From the NCBI RefSeq assembly GCF_030247195.1, contig NC_080672.1, forward strand, positions 94,002,113 to 94,066,112: a stretch of 64,000 nt of DNA, read 5' to 3'. The position numbers and the translations under genes were made by a program. Origin of the DNA: Topomyia yanbarensis (taxonomy: Eukaryota > Arthropoda > Insecta > Diptera > Culicidae). The notes under the pieces were generated by a model. That model was not told where the DNA came from and ran no database searches. It saw only the letters and a list, made by a program, of their open reading frames with translations. Below, in pieces: positions 19,641 to 37,599 of this stretch (the stretch's first letter is position 1; each line of letters begins with the position of its first letter).

Positions 19641-22600
19641 AAAAAATCCTGGAGGATAGGGCTCTGAAGTAAATTCTAGATACAACCAATATACAGAACA
19701 GATCCTTATGATCCTGATGCAGCTAGTCAAGGCCATTTATATGTGGAGTGACCTCAGGAATCAATCAAAATGATTTTTTTTTCGATTTTTATTAACACAA
19801 GCACAAAAAATCCTGGAGGATGGGACTCTGAAATAAATTCTAGATACAACCAATATACAGAACATATCCTTATGATCCTGGCAACGTGTCCTGACGCAGC
19901 TAGTCAAGGCCATTTATATGTGGAGTGACCTCAGGAGTCAATCAAAATGATTTTTTTCGATTTTTGTTAACCCAAGCACAAAAAATCCTGGAGGATGGGA
20001 CTCTGAAATAAATTCTAGATACAACCAATATACAGAACATATCCTTATGATCCTGGCAACGTGTCCTGACGCAGCTAGTCAAGGCCATTCATATGTGGAG
20101 TGACCTCAGGAGTCAATCAAAATGATTTTTTTCGATTTTTATTAACCCAAGCACAAAAAATCCTGGAGGATGGGACTCTGAAATAAATTCTAGATACAAC
20201 CAATATACAGAACAGATCCTTATGATCCTGCCAACGAGTCCTTATATAGCTAGTCAAGGCCATTTATATGTGGAGTGACCTCAGGAGTCAATCAAAATGA
20301 TTTTTTTCGATTTTTATTAACACAAGCACAAAAAATCCTGGAGGATGGGACTCTGAAATAAATTCTAGATACAACCAATATACAGAACATATCCTTATGA
20401 TCCTGGCAACGTGTCCTGATGCAGCTAGTCAAGGCCATTTATATGTGGAGTGACCTCAGGAGTCAATCAAAATGATTTTTTTCGATTTTTGTTAACCCAA
20501 GCACAAAAAATCCTGGAGGATGGGACTCTGAAATAAATTCTAGATACAACCAATATACAGAACATATCCTTATGATCCTGGCAACGTGTCCTGACGCAGC
20601 TAGTCAAGGCCATTTATATGTGGAGTGACCTCAGGAGTCAATCAAAATGATTTTTTTTCGATTTTTATTAACCCAAGCAAAAAAAATCCTGGAGGATGGG
20701 ACTCTGAAGTAAATTCTAGATACAACCAATATACAGAACAGATCCTTATGATCCTGGCAACGTGTCCTGATGCAGCTAGTCAAGGCCATTTATATGTGGA
20801 GTGACCTCAGGAGTCAATCAAAATGATTTTTTTTTGATTTTTATTAACCCAAGCACAAAAAATCCTGGAGGATGGGACTCTGAAATAAATTCTAGATACA
20901 ACCAATATACAGAACAGATCCTTATGATCCTGCCAACGAGTCCTTATATAGCTAGTCAAGGCCATTTATATGTGGAGTGACCTCAGGAGTCAATCAAAAT
21001 GTTTTTTTTCGATTTTTGTTAACCCAAGCACAAAAAATCCTGGAGGATGGGACTCTGAAATAAATTCTAGATACAACCAATATACAGAACATATCCTTAT
21101 GATCCTGGCAACGTGTCCTGACGCAGCTAGTCAAGGCCATTTATATGTGGAGTGACCTCAGGAGTCAATCAAAATGATTTTTTTTGATTTTTATTAACCC
21201 AAGCACAAAAAATCCTGGAGGATGGGACTCTGAAATAAATTCTAGATACAACCAATATACAGAACAGATCCTTATGATCCTGCCAACGAGTCCTTATATA
21301 GCTAGTCAAGGCCATTTATATGTGGAGTGACCTCAGGAGTCAATCAAAATGATTTTTTTCGATTTTTATTAACCCAAGCACAAAAAATCCTGGAGGATGG
21401 GACTCTGAAGTAAATTCTAGATACAACCAATATACAGAACATATCCTTATGATCCTGCCAACGAGTCCTTATATAGCTAGTCAAGGCCATTTATATGTGG
21501 AGTGACCTCAGGAGTCAATCAAAATGATATTTTTCGATTTTCATTAACCCAAGCACAAAAAATCCTGGAGGATGGGACTCTGAAGTAAATTCTAGATACA
21601 ACCAATATACAGAACACATCCTTATGATCCTGGCAACGTGTCCTGACGCAGCTAGTCAAGGCCATTTATATGTGGAGTGACCTCAGGAGTCAATCAAAAT
21701 GATTTTTTTCGATTTTTGTTAACCCAAGCACAAAAAATCCTGGAGGATGGGACTCTGAAATAAATTCTAGATACAACCAATATACAGAACATATCCTTAT
21801 GATCCTGGCAACGTGTCCTGACGCAGCTAGTCAAGGCCATTTATATGTGGAGTGACCTCAGGAGTCAATCAAAATGATTTTTTTTCGATTTTTATTAACC
21901 CAAGCTCAAAAAATCCTGGAGGATGGGACTCTGAAGTAAATTCTAGATACAACCAATATACAGAACAGATCCTTATGATCCTGGCAACGTGTCCTGATGC
22001 AGCTAGTCAAGGCCATTTATATGTGGAGTGACCTCAGGAGTCAATCAAAATGATTTTTTTTGATTTTTATTAACCCAAGCACAAAAAATCCTGGAGGATG
22101 GGACTCTGAAATAAATTCTAGATACAACCAATATACAGAACAGATCCTTATGATCCTGCCAACGAGTCCTTATATAGCTAGTCAAGGCCATTTATATGTG
22201 GAGTGACCTCAGGAGTCAATCAAAATGATTTTTTTCGATTTTTATTAACACAAGCACAAAAAATCCTGGAGGATGGGACTCTGAAATAAATTCTAGATAC
22301 AATTAATATACAGAACATATCCTTATGATCCTGGCAACGTGTCCTGATGCAGCTAGTCAAGGCCATTTATATGTGGAGTGACCTCAGGAGTCAATCAAAA
22401 TGATTTTTTTCGATTTTTGTTAACCCAAGCACAAAAAATCCTGGAGGATGGGACTCTGAAATAAATTCTAGATACAACCAATATACAGAACATATCCTTA
22501 TGATCCTGGCAACGTGTCCTGACGCAGCTAGTCAAGGCCATTTATATGTGGAGTGACCTCAGGAGTCAATCAAAATGATTTTTTTTGATTTTTATTAACC

Positions 22601-25108
22601 CAAGCACAAAAAATCCTGGAGGATGGGACTCTGAAATAAATTCTAGATACAACCAATATACAGAACAGATCCTTATGATCCTGCCAACGAGTCCTTATAT
22701 AGCTAGTCAAGGCCATTTATATGTGGAGTGACCTCAGGAGTCAATCAAAATGATTTTTTTCGATTTTTATTAACCCAAGCACAAAAAATCCTGGAGGATG
22801 GGACTCTGAAGTAAATTCTAGATACAACCAATATACAGAACATATCCTTATGATCCTGCCAACGAGTCCTTATATAGCTAGTCAAGGCCATTTATATGTG
22901 GAGTGACCTCAGGAGTCAATCAAAATGATTTTTTTTCGATTTTTATTAACCCAAGCACAAAAAATCCTGGAGGATGGGACTCTGAAGTAAATTCTAGATA
23001 CAACCAATATACAGAACACATCCTTATGATCCTGCAAACGAGTCCTTATATAGCTAGTCAAGGCCATTTATATGTGGAGTGACCTCAGGAGTCAATCAAA
23101 ATGATATTTTTCGATTTTCATTAACCCAAGCACAAAAAATCCTGGAGGATGGGACTCTGAAGTAAATTCTAGATACAACCAATATACAGAACACATCCTT
23201 ATGATCCTGGCAACGTGTCCTGACGCAGCTAGTCAAGGCCATTTATATGTGGAGTGACCTCAGGAGTCAATCAAAATGATTTTTTTTCGATTTTTCTTGA
23301 CCCGAGCACAAAAAATCCTGGAGGATGGGACTCTGAAGTAAATTCTAGATACAACCAATATACAAAACAGATCCTTATGATCCTGGCAACGTGTCCTGAT
23401 GCAGCTAGTCAAGGCCATTCATATGTGGAGTGACCTCAGGAGTCAATCAAAATGATTTTTTTTCGATTTTTATTAACCCAAGCACAAAAAATCCTGGAGG
23501 ATGGGACTCTGAAGTAAATTCTAGATACAACCAATATACAAAACAGATCCTTATGATCCTGGCAACGTGTCCTGATGCAGCTAGTCAAGGCCATTTATAT
23601 GTGGAGTGACCTCAGGAGTCAATCAAAATGATTTTTTTTCGATTTTTCTTGACCCGAGCACAAAAAATCCTGGAGGATGGGACTCTGAAGTAAATTCTAG
23701 ATACAACCAATATAGAGATCAGATCCTTATGATCCTGCCAACGAGTCCTTATATAGCTAGTTAAGGCCATTTATATGTGGAGTGACCTAAGGAGTCAATC
23801 AAAATGATTTTTTTCGATTTTTATTAACCCAAGCAAAAAAAATCCTGGAGGATGGGACTCTGAAGTAAATTCTAGATACAACCAATATACAGAACAGATC
23901 CTTATGATCCTGGCAACGTGTCCTGACGCAGCTAGTCAAGGCCATTTATATGTGGAGTGACCTCAGGAGTCAATCAAAATGATTTTTTTTCGATTTTTAT
24001 TAACCCAAGCACAAAAAATCCTGGAGGATGGGACTCTGAAGTAAATTCTAGATACAACCAATATACAGAACACATCCTTATGATCCTGGCAACGTGTCCT
24101 GACGCAGCTAGTCAAGGCCATTTATATGTGGAGTGACCTCAGGAGTCAATCAAAATGATTTTTTTCGATTTTTCTTGACCCGAGCACAAAAAATCCTGGA
24201 GGATGGGACTCTGAAGTAAATTCTAGATACAACCAATATACAGAACAGATCCTTATGATCCTGCCAACGAGTCCTTATATAGCTAGTCAAGGCCATTTAT
24301 ATGTGGAGTGACGTAAGGAGTCAATCAAAATGATTTTTTTCGATTTTTATTAACCCAAGCACAAAAAATCCTGGAGGATGGGACTCTGAAGTAAATTCTA
24401 GATACAACCAATATACAGAACAGATCCTTATGATCCTGGCAACGTGTCCTGATGCAGCTAGTCAAGGCCATTCATATGTGGAGTGACCTCAGGAGTCAAT
24501 CAAAATGATTTTTTTCGATTTTTATTAACCCAAGCACAAAAAATCCTGGAGGATGGGACTCTGAAGTAAATTCTAGATACAACCAATATACAGAACATAT
24601 CCTTATGATCCTGCCAACGAGTCCTTATATAGCTAGTCAAGGCCATTTATATGTGGAGTGACCTCAGGAGTCAATCAAAATGATTTTTTTTCGATTTTTA
24701 TTAACCCAAGCACAAAAAATCCTGGAGGATGGGACTCTGAAGTAAATTCTAGATACAACCAATATACAGAACACATCCTTATGATCCTGCAAACGAGTCC
24801 TTATATAGCTAGTCAAGGCCATTTATATGTGGAGTGACCTCAGGAGTCAATCAAAATGATATTTTTCGATTTTCATTAACCCAAGCACAAAAAATCCTGG
24901 AGGATGGGACTCTGAAGTAAATTCTAGATACAACCAATATACAGAACAGATCCTTATGATCCTGGCAACGTGTCCTGATGCAGCTAGTCAAGGCCATTCA
25001 TATGTGGAGTGACCTCAGGAGTCAATCAAAATGATTTTTTTCGATTTTTATTAACCCAAGCACAAAAAATCCTGGAGTATGGGACTCTGAAGTAAATTCT
25101 AGATTCAA
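19641..25108 (+). repeat. Left-arm 175-bp tandem array, about 31 copies
   Basis: Seen: the unit starts AAAAAATCCTGGAGGATGGG and recurs every 175 bp (19805, 19980, 20155, 20330 ... 25063). The first unit is shorter by about 11 bp and the last is truncated in TTCTAGAT. Two main variants alternate irregularly: one with GGCAACGTGTCCTGACGCAG (or GATGCAG), the other with CCAACGAGTCCTTATATAGC. Variable T-runs precede CGATTTTT. No protein coding. Confidence 0.97.
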
Positions 25109-28080
<2,972 letters not shown>

Positions 28081-31000
28081 ATTCATAAATTCATAAATTC
28101 ATAAATTCATAAATTCATAAATTCATAAATTCATAAATTCATAAATTCATAAATTCATAAATTCATAAATTCATAAATTCATAAATTCATAAATTCATAA
28201 ATTCATAAATTCATAAATTCATAAATTCATAAATTCATAAATTCATAAATTCATAAATTCATAAATTCATAAATTCATAAATTCATAAATTCATAAATTC
28301 ATAAATTCATAAATTCATAAATTCATAAATTCATAAATTCATAAATTCATAAATTCATAAATTCATAAATTCATAAATTCATAAATTCATAAATTCATAA
28401 ATTCATAAATTCATAAATTCATAAATTCATAAATTCATAAATTCATAAATTCATAAATTCATAAATTCATAAATTCATAAATTCATAAATTCATAAATTC
28501 ATAAATTCATAAATTCATAAATTCATAAATTCATAAATTCATAAATTCATAAATTCATAAATTCATAAATTCATAAATTCATAAATTCATAAATTCATAA
28601 ATTCATAAATTCATAAATTCATAAATTCATAAATTCATAAATTCATAAATTCATAAATTCATAAATTCATAAATTCATAAATTCATAAATTCATAAATTC
28701 ATAAATTCATAAATTCATAAATTCATAAATTCATAAATTCATAAATTCATAAATTCATAAATTCATAAATTCATAAATTCATAAATTCATAAATTCATAA
28801 ATTCATAAATTCATAAATTCATAAATTCATAAATTCATAAATTCATAAATTCATAAATTCATAAATTCATAAATTCATAAATTCATAAATTCATAAATTC
28901 ATAAATTCATAAATTCATAAATTCATAAATTCATAAATTCATAAATTCATAAATTCATAAATTCATAAATTCATAAATTCATAAATTCATAAATTCATAA
29001 ATTCATAAATTCATAAATTCATAAATTCATAAATTCATAAATTCATAAATTCATAAATTCATAAATTCATAAATTCATAAATTCATAAATTCATAAATTC
29101 ATAAATTCATAAATTCATAAATTCATAAATTCATAAATTCATAAATTCATAAATTCATAAATTCATAAATTCATAAATTCATAAATTCATAAATTCATAA
29201 ATTCATAAATTCATAAATTCATAAATTCATAAATTCATAAATTCATAAATTCATAAATTCATAAATTCATAAATTCATAAATTCATAAATTCATAAATTC
29301 ATAAATTCATAAATTCATAAATTCATAAATTCATAAATTCATAAATTCATAAATTCATAAATTCATAAATTCATAAATTCATAAATTCATAAATTCATAA
29401 ATTCATAAATTCATAAATTCATAAATTCATAAATTCATAAATTCATAAATTCATAAATTCATAAATTCATAAATTCATAAATTCATAAATTCATAAATTC
29501 ATAAATTCATAAATTCATAAATTCATAAATTCATAAATTCATAAATTCATAAATTCATAAATTCATAAATTCATAAATTCATAAATTCATAAATTCATAA
29601 ATTCATAAATTCATAAATTCATAAATTCATAAATTCATAAATTCATAAATTCATAAATTCATAAATTCATAAATTCATAAATTCATAAATTCATAAATTC
29701 ATAAATTCATAAATTCATAAATTCATAAATTCATAAATTCATAAATTCATAAATTCATAAATTCATAAATTCATAAATTCATAAATTCATAAATTCATAA
29801 ATTCATAAATTCATAAATTCATAAATTCATAAATTCATAAATTCATAAATTCATAAATTCATAAATTCATAAATTCATAAATTCATAAATTCATAAATTC
29901 ATAAATTCATAAATTCATAAATTCATAAATTCATAAATTCATAAATTCATAAATTCATAAATTCATAAATTCATAAATTCATAAATTCATAAATTCATAA
30001 ATTCATAAATTCATAAATTCATAAATTCATAAATTCATAAATTCATAAATTCATAAATTCATAAATTCATAAATTCATAAATTCATAAATTCATAAATTC
30101 ATAAATTCATAAATTCATAAATTCATAAATTCATAAATTCATAAATTCATAAATTCATAAATTCATAAATTCATAAATTCATAAATTCATAAATTCATAA
30201 ATTCATAAATTCATAAATTCATAAATTCATAAATTCATAAATTCATAAATTCATAAATTCATAAATTCATAAATTCATAAATTCATAAATTCATAAATTC
30301 ATAAATTCATAAATTCATAAATTCATAAATTCATAAATTCATAAATTCATAAATTCATAAATTCATAAATTCATAAATTCATAAATTCATAAATTCATAA
30401 ATTCATAAATTCATAAATTCATAAATTCATAAATTCATAAATTCATAAATTCATAAATTCATAAATTCATAAATTCATAAATTCATAAATTCATAAATTC
30501 ATAAATTCATAAATTCATAAATTCATAAATTCATAAATTCATAAATTCATAAATTCATAAATTCATAAATTCATAAATTCATAAATTCATAAATTCATAA
30601 ATTCATAAATTCATAAATTCATAAATTCATAAATTCATAAATTCATAAATTCATAAATTCATAAATTCATAAATTCATAAATTCATAAATTCATAAATTC
30701 ATAAATTCATAAATTCATAAATTCATAAATTCATAAATTCATAAATTCATAAATTCATAAATTCATAAATTCATAAATTCATAAATTCATAAATTCATAA
30801 ATTCATAAATTCATAAATTCATAAATTCATAAATTCATAAATTCATAAATTCATAAATTCATAAATTCATAAATTCATAAATTCATAAATTCATAAATTC
30901 ATAAATTCATAAATTCATAAATTCATAAATTCATAAATTCATAAATTCATAAATTCATAAATTCATAAATTCATAAATTCATAAATTCATAAATTCATAA

Positions 31001-34000
31001 ATTCATAAATTCATAAATTCATAAATTCATAAATTCATAAATTCATAAATTCATAAATTCATAAATTCATAAATTCATAAATTCATAAATTCATAAATTC
31101 ATAAATTCATAAATTCATAAATTCATAAATTCATAAATTCATAAATTCATAAATTCATAAATTCATAAATTCATAAATTCATAAATTCATAAATTCATAA
31201 ATTCATAAATTCATAAATTCATAAATTCATAAATTCATAAATTCATAAATTCATAAATTCATAAATTCATAAATTCATAAATTCATAAATTCATAAATTC
31301 ATAAATTCATAAATTCATAAATTCATAAATTCATAAATTCATAAATTCATAAATTCATAAATTCATAAATTCATAAATTCATAAATTCATAAATTCATAA
31401 ATTCATAAATTCATAAATTCATAAATTCATAAATTCATAAATTCATAAATTCATAAATTCATAAATTCATAAATTCATAAATTCATAAATTCATAAATTC
31501 ATAAATTCATAAATTCATAAATTCATAAATTCATAAATTCATAAATTCATAAATTCATAAATTCATAAATTCATAAATTCATAAATTCATAAATTCATAA
31601 ATTCATAAATTCATAAATTCATAAATTCATAAATTCATAAATTCATAAATTCATAAATTCATAAATTCATAAATTCATAAATTCATAAATTCATAAATTC
31701 ATAAATTCATAAATTCATAAATTCATAAATTCATAAATTCATAAATTCATAAATTCATAAATTCATAAATTCATAAATTCATAAATTCATAAATTCATAA
31801 ATTCATAAATTCATAAATTCATAAATTCATAAATTCATAAATTCATAAATTCATAAATTCATAAATTCATAAATTCATAAATTCATAAATTCATAAATTC
31901 ATAAATTCATAAATTCATAAATTCATAAATTCATAAATTCATAAATTCATAAATTCATAAATTCATAAATTCATAAATTCATAAATTCATAAATTCATAA
32001 ATTCATAAATTCATAAATTCATAAATTCATAAATTCATAAATTCATAAATTCATAAATTCATAAATTCATAAATTCATAAATTCATAAATTCATAAATTC
32101 ATAAATTCATAAATTCATAAATTCATAAATTCATAAATTCATAAATTCATAAATTCATAAATTCATAAATTCATAAATTCATAAATTCATAAATTCATAA
32201 ATTCATAAATTCATAAATTCATAAATTCATAAATTCATAAATTCATAAATTCATAAATTCATAAATTCATAAATTCATAAATTCATAAATTCATAAATTC
32301 ATAAATTCATAAATTCATAAATTCATAAATTCATAAATTCATAAATTCATAAATTCATAAATTCATAAATTCATAAATTCATAAATTCATAAATTCATAA
32401 ATTCATAAATTCATAAATTCATAAATTCATAAATTCATAAATTCATAAATTCATAAATTCATAAATTCATAAATTCATAAATTCATAAATTCATAAATTC
32501 ATAAATTCATAAATTCATAAATTCATAAATTCATAAATTCATAAATTCATAAATTCATAAATTCATAAATTCATAAATTCATAAATTCATAAATTCATAA
32601 ATTCATAAATTCATAAATTCATAAATTCATAAATTCATAAATTCATAAATTCATAAATTCATAAATTCATAAATTCATAAATTCATAAATTCATAAATTC
32701 ATAAATTCATAAATTCATAAATTCATAAATTCATAAATTCATAAATTCATAAATTCATAAATTCATAAATTCATAAATTCATAAATTCATAAATTCATAA
32801 ATTCATAAATTCATAAATTCATAAATTCATAAATTCATAAATTCATAAATTCATAAATTCATAAATTCATAAATTCATAAATTCATAAATTCATAAATTC
32901 ATAAATTCATAAATTCATAAATTCATAAATTCATAAATTCATAAATTCATAAATTCATAAATTCATAAATTCATAAATTCATAAATTCATAAATTCATAA
33001 ATTCATAAATTCATAAATTCATAAATTCATAAATTCATAAATTCATAAATTCATAAATTCATAAATTCATAAATTCATAAATTCATAAATTCATAAATTC
33101 ATAAATTCATAAATTCATAAATTCATAAATTCATAAATTCATAAATTCATAAATTCATAAATTCATAAATTCATAAATTCATAAATTCATAAATTCATAA
33201 ATTCATAAATTCATAAATTCATAAATTCATAAATTCATAAATTCATAAATTCATAAATTCATAAATTCATAAATTCATAAATTCATAAATTCATAAATTC
33301 ATAAATTCATAAATTCATAAATTCATAAATTCATAAATTCATAAATTCATAAATTCATAAATTCATAAATTCATAAATTCATAAATTCATAAATTCATAA
33401 ATTCATAAATTCATAAATTCATAAATTCATAAATTCATAAATTCATAAATTCATAAATTCATAAATTCATAAATTCATAAATTCATAAATTCATAAATTC
33501 ATAAATTCATAAATTCATAAATTCATAAATTCATAAATTCATAAATTCATAAATTCATAAATTCATAAATTCATAAATTCATAAATTCATAAATTCATAA
33601 ATTCATAAATTCATAAATTCATAAATTCATAAATTCATAAATTCATAAATTCATAAATTCATAAATTCATAAATTCATAAATTCATAAATTCATAAATTC
33701 ATAAATTCATAAATTCATAAATTCATAAATTCATAAATTCATAAATTCATAAATTCATAAATTCATAAATTCATAAATTCATAAATTCATAAATTCATAA
33801 ATTCATAAATTCATAAATTCATAAATTCATAAATTCATAAATTCATAAATTCATAAATTCATAAATTCATAAATTCATAAATTCATAAATTCATAAATTC
33901 ATAAATTCATAAATTCATAAATTCATAAATTCATAAATTCATAAATTCATAAATTCATAAATTCATAAATTCATAAATTCATAAATTCATAAATTCATAA

Positions 34001-34090
34001 ATTCATAAATTCATAAATTCATAAATTCATAAATTCATAAATTCATAAATTCATAAATTCATAAATTCATAAATTCATAAATTCATAAAT
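28081..34090. repeat. Octamer satellite (ATAAATTC)n, about 6.0 kb
   Basis: Seen: 6010 bp with a strict 8-bp period and no interruption found by eye, about 751 copies. Because 60 is not a multiple of 8, the printed lines alternate between two phases throughout without a slip. It abuts the transposase fragment on the right. Confidence 0.97.
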
Positions 34091-35078
34091 GCATACATTT
34101 GTTAATTTCTATTGTTTCTAGATAGTTACCCTGTATCGGTGGCCAATGGTTATCTCCTATTTCCCGTTTGAAGTCATGCTTCCAATCGCTTAAAAATCTT
34201 GAAATATTTCTGCTTGAATGATCGTTTGTCACCATCTCTACCAAAGGGAATACAGTTTTTTTCACTGTTATCTCCTGGAATTGATATGCTGATCACCAAA
34301 GCATATGAATAGTGGCGCTTTTCTCCCATGCCACGGGTTAGTCCACCTGTAGCGTCAATTTCAATCGCAAATCTCGGAGGCTTTGCTGATGTCATATTGT
34401 TATAGCGTACGCGTTCATTAAAGATGATTTTGAATTGCTCGACGCAACTGAGCACAATTGTCAATGGCCCTAAGCTCAAAGACTTGAAAAATATTACTTC
34501 TCCATTTTTCAACATCTTTGGGAACCGTTGTTCTCTTTGCCACATCCTGTACAGTTCATCTATGAGATGGATTTTATTTTGTCTCGATTCCATTAACATC
34601 TCATGCCGAATGTTTTTGATTGTTTGGTGGGATAGCAGCCAACTATTTTTTTTTTCAGCATTGTTTTGTGACTGAAGTAACAGATAGTCACCCAATTGCT
34701 TTGGCATCATCTGTTTACATTTGTCACGTAATTCAGCTCTTACGCCAGCTCTGATTTGTGGAACTCTGCATGTATTCTTACAATGCCTTGGTTCCTTGTT
34801 CGTTGAACAAACGAAAAAGCATTTTGAATGAGACTTTCATTAACTGCCAGCGTTGTCGTTTCCGCGAACAGCTCCATTTTGAAGGCCAAAAACAGTTTAT
34901 TCAAATGCTCTACATTCACGTATCGATTTCTACGCACTGCTCTGGGTGCCAAAGCAAGAATTTCACAGAGATTAATATAGTGATGATTCTCGACATCAAG
35001 CAGATGAATGCCATCACCATTCTCTTCGATGTACTTGCGAAACAATTGTTTCTGTACTTGGGTAAACTTTCGACGCAT
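34091..35078 (-). pseudogene. MULE/NOF-like transposase fragment
   Basis: Seen on the minus strand: ATG at 35078, MRRKFTQVQKQLF..., 112 codons to a stop at 34740. A one-base shift then leads into a frame through 34710 downward with LSHQTIKNIRHE, PRFAIEIDATGG and YSYALVISISIP. A second shift in an A-run near 34265 leads to FPLVEMVTNDHSSRNISRF and LSDWKHDF. The frame then ends where the octamer array begins. Known: a first catalytic Asp in DATG-, followed by an E-M-x(4)-H-S-x(4)-I-x(2)-F/W-L block, is what I recall from NOF/MULE-like insect transposases. The later catalytic residues are missing. Fits the foldback structure around it; family assignment is by eye. Confidence 0.6.
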
Positions 35079-35089
35079 ATCTGAAACTA

Positions 35090-35310
35090 AAATCCTTTTT
35101 ACATTTCTTATAAAAGAAAGGTACAGAATTCTCTCAAACTTTCAATATTTTTTCGAGACCCGGAGGGCCGAGTCTTATATACCAATTGAATCAGCTCGAC
35201 GATTAGGGACAATGTCTGTGTGTGTATGTAGCGGACAAACTCTCATTCGTATTTCTCAGCAATGGAAGAACCGATCTTATCCAACCTAATTTCAAATGAA
35301 AGTCCTAGCA
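35090..35310 (+). repeat. Culicine-type interspersed repeat, diverged copy
   Basis: Seen: AGACCCGGAGGGCCGAGTCTTATATACC, then ATCAGCTCGACGA, a short TGTGTGTGTATGT run and a TCAGCAATGGAAGAACCGAT block, in the same order as the units at 39931-41563. Confidence 0.75.
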
Positions 35311-35813
35311 CCCAGACAGAACGTTATTCATTTGTTTTGGATTGTGATGTTTAGTTTCCAAGACATGGTTGTTTTAAAGTGTAAAAATGCGTTGCTTACA
35401 GTTTTTTAAAATTATCTGTCGAAATTGATAACATAGATAAACATTTTATATATTTTTAGACACCTTATACGAATACCTTTCTAACGAGTTGTTAAAGTTT
35501 GTTGAAATCAGACTACTGTCAAGAAAGAATATTTAACGCTGAATTTGGACGAAAAAACGGACGAATTTAATGGGTGTAATATGCGCTTTCTTTTGATATT
35601 GTATTATTGTTGATAAATCACCCTACAAGTGAGATATTTTCATACATTTTCAAGGAAGTGATTGTACTGAAATAATTCCTTTAACGAATTTGTAGCTCTT
35701 ACTTTTGCGAATTACTTTATTGAAGGCTATTATAAATACTTTAAAAGTTATGGCTTGTTGTTTGTTGAATAGTCTTTGTCGCCAATTTGTTGTTCAATAT
35801 AGTAATAATTCAC
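35311..35813. other. No gene seen
   Basis: AT-rich spacer inside the foldback loop; no motif found. Confidence 0.5.
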
Positions 35814-36341
35814 TTAACCCATTCATGCCCATGTTGTTTGTGGACAACAACGTTTTTAAACAGCTATAACTTTTGAATGAGGCAAGATTTGCTCACAAAA
35901 ATAAGTGAGTCCAATAAATGTGACTATTTCCTTTCATTTGAGTATTAACATGTCGAAGGATCAGCTCTAGAACTCAAGTTATTGCAATTATTCTGATTGG
36001 ATTCCGATGGAGCAGTGCTGCCAGGGACAGTTTGCGTTGACGTCAGAAAATGAATTTTTCATATATCTTCGTTATGTTGCAATATTATTGAAAACTGATA
36101 AAACTTATCAATTTAGACTGTCTTTGGCTACGTTTTCCACCTAATTGGACTATTATAAATATTCTAGGAGAATTGTATTAAGCATTGGAAGGTAAAAATT
36201 GAGCAGCTTCTAGCACTGCGAGGGAAGCACCTTTCTTTACGAAAAAAAGGCTTTTCGTGTTTCTTGATACCACCGTTTTCGAGGAAAAATAGTTTTGAAA
36301 CCCTAGGTGTACTAGAAAAAAGTTGGGCATGAAAGGGTTAA
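35814..36341. mobile_element. piggyBac-like MITE (TTAA-flanked)
   Basis: Seen: TTAA at 35814 followed by CCCATTCATGCCCA; at the other end TGGGCATGAAAGGG followed by TTAA ending 36341. The inverted ends match at 13 of 14 bases. Known: piggyBac elements duplicate TTAA and begin CCC. Length 528 bp with no transposase, so non-autonomous. Confidence 0.85.
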
Positions 36342-37599
36342 ATAATCCAAATATTATTTCGACAAAAGGAGCTTCGTATTTAATTTTTCTATCTACTACC
36401 CCTAAAAATAACCACTGAACAATTCTAAATTGTCCGGATGAAACTTGATCACTTATCAGTGCAAAAATTTTCATTGACGTGAACCATTTGACAGCAAATT
36501 TTCTAACTTATAACCATCGGATCGATCTGGAACATATCTCGGAAATTGAAAAGCGAAATAAATAACTCCAAACAGCAGCGTAGCCAAAAGGAAGTTTTGG
36601 GGTTCACCTACCCCCTCCTCACCCTTCCCAAACAATATTGATTGAATTAATGCGAAAAATTTATAGATGCTGATTGATTTAATTTAATATTACAACAATA
36701 ATTATCTGCGATCAGTACATTGAAAACCTATTGTTGTAAACATCATGAGCACTTTTGACAAACTGTGTGAATGGGATCCTCATCTGTAACTGATCTATTG
36801 GTCGGAATATCATAGTTGTATAATCACATCAATATCAAATACCTGCATGAAAACATTTCAATAGAAACTCATTCCAGAGATCTGAAATTAATCCTCATAT
36901 TTCCGGATGTACCAGATGGATCGAAATATGGATTAAGGCCAATTTTTTGAATAGGAAGCGAAATTGTGATTGGTTGAATGCCTATGACACATAAAACTGC
37001 TAACTGAAAAATTGCATAACTTTCAACATTTGCTGAACATGTTTTTATTTTGGGAATGCATAGAGTTGAGACGAAAACATAATTTGATCAATAACGAGAA
37101 CAACGAAATCGAATTTCCTTCCATTTTGAAAAATTGCGTTTTCGGTTGATTCTAGCTGCTCTGATCGATTTTTAAGATCATTTAATTTTTGTTGTATTAT
37201 CAATATTATGATTAGGTAAAATAAATATTTGAAAATAGTAATTTAAGGTCAAGAACACATTCTCTCGAAAACGCCAATATCGGAGGCTTACTATGTTCGA
37301 TGAATTTTACAAACGTTAAATAGCACATCATCTGATGAAATAATTCTGGCGTTATATCCTTCAAAAAGGATCTATGGAGAATTTACTCCACTTATTTTAG
37401 AAAGTCTCTAAAACAAGTTATAGCTTTTCAAGGTTCGATACATCGAATTAAATGCCAAAAATCATTTTTATTGCCAACACTGCGGGTTACCAATGATATT
37501 ACATATAGCATTCCAAAATAACTCCATATATTTTAGATTTACCACATTGGTAGGTTTGGATGAATTATCAGTTATGTGTCCAACAAAAAAAAACATCTT
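36342..37599. other. No gene seen
   Basis: AT-rich DNA with a C-rich patch at about 36605-36635 like those near 27550 and 41650. No coding signal. Confidence 0.5.

Noticed and set aside
19641..25108. CRISPR-like array
   Set aside because: Contiguous 175-bp units with no spacers, in an insect transposon arm.
28081..34090. Telomeric repeat
   Set aside because: The octamer is not a known arthropod telomere motif and lies between transposon sequences.
36178..36474. Minus-strand 98-codon frame
   Set aside because: It runs across the end of the TTAA MITE into flanking DNA.
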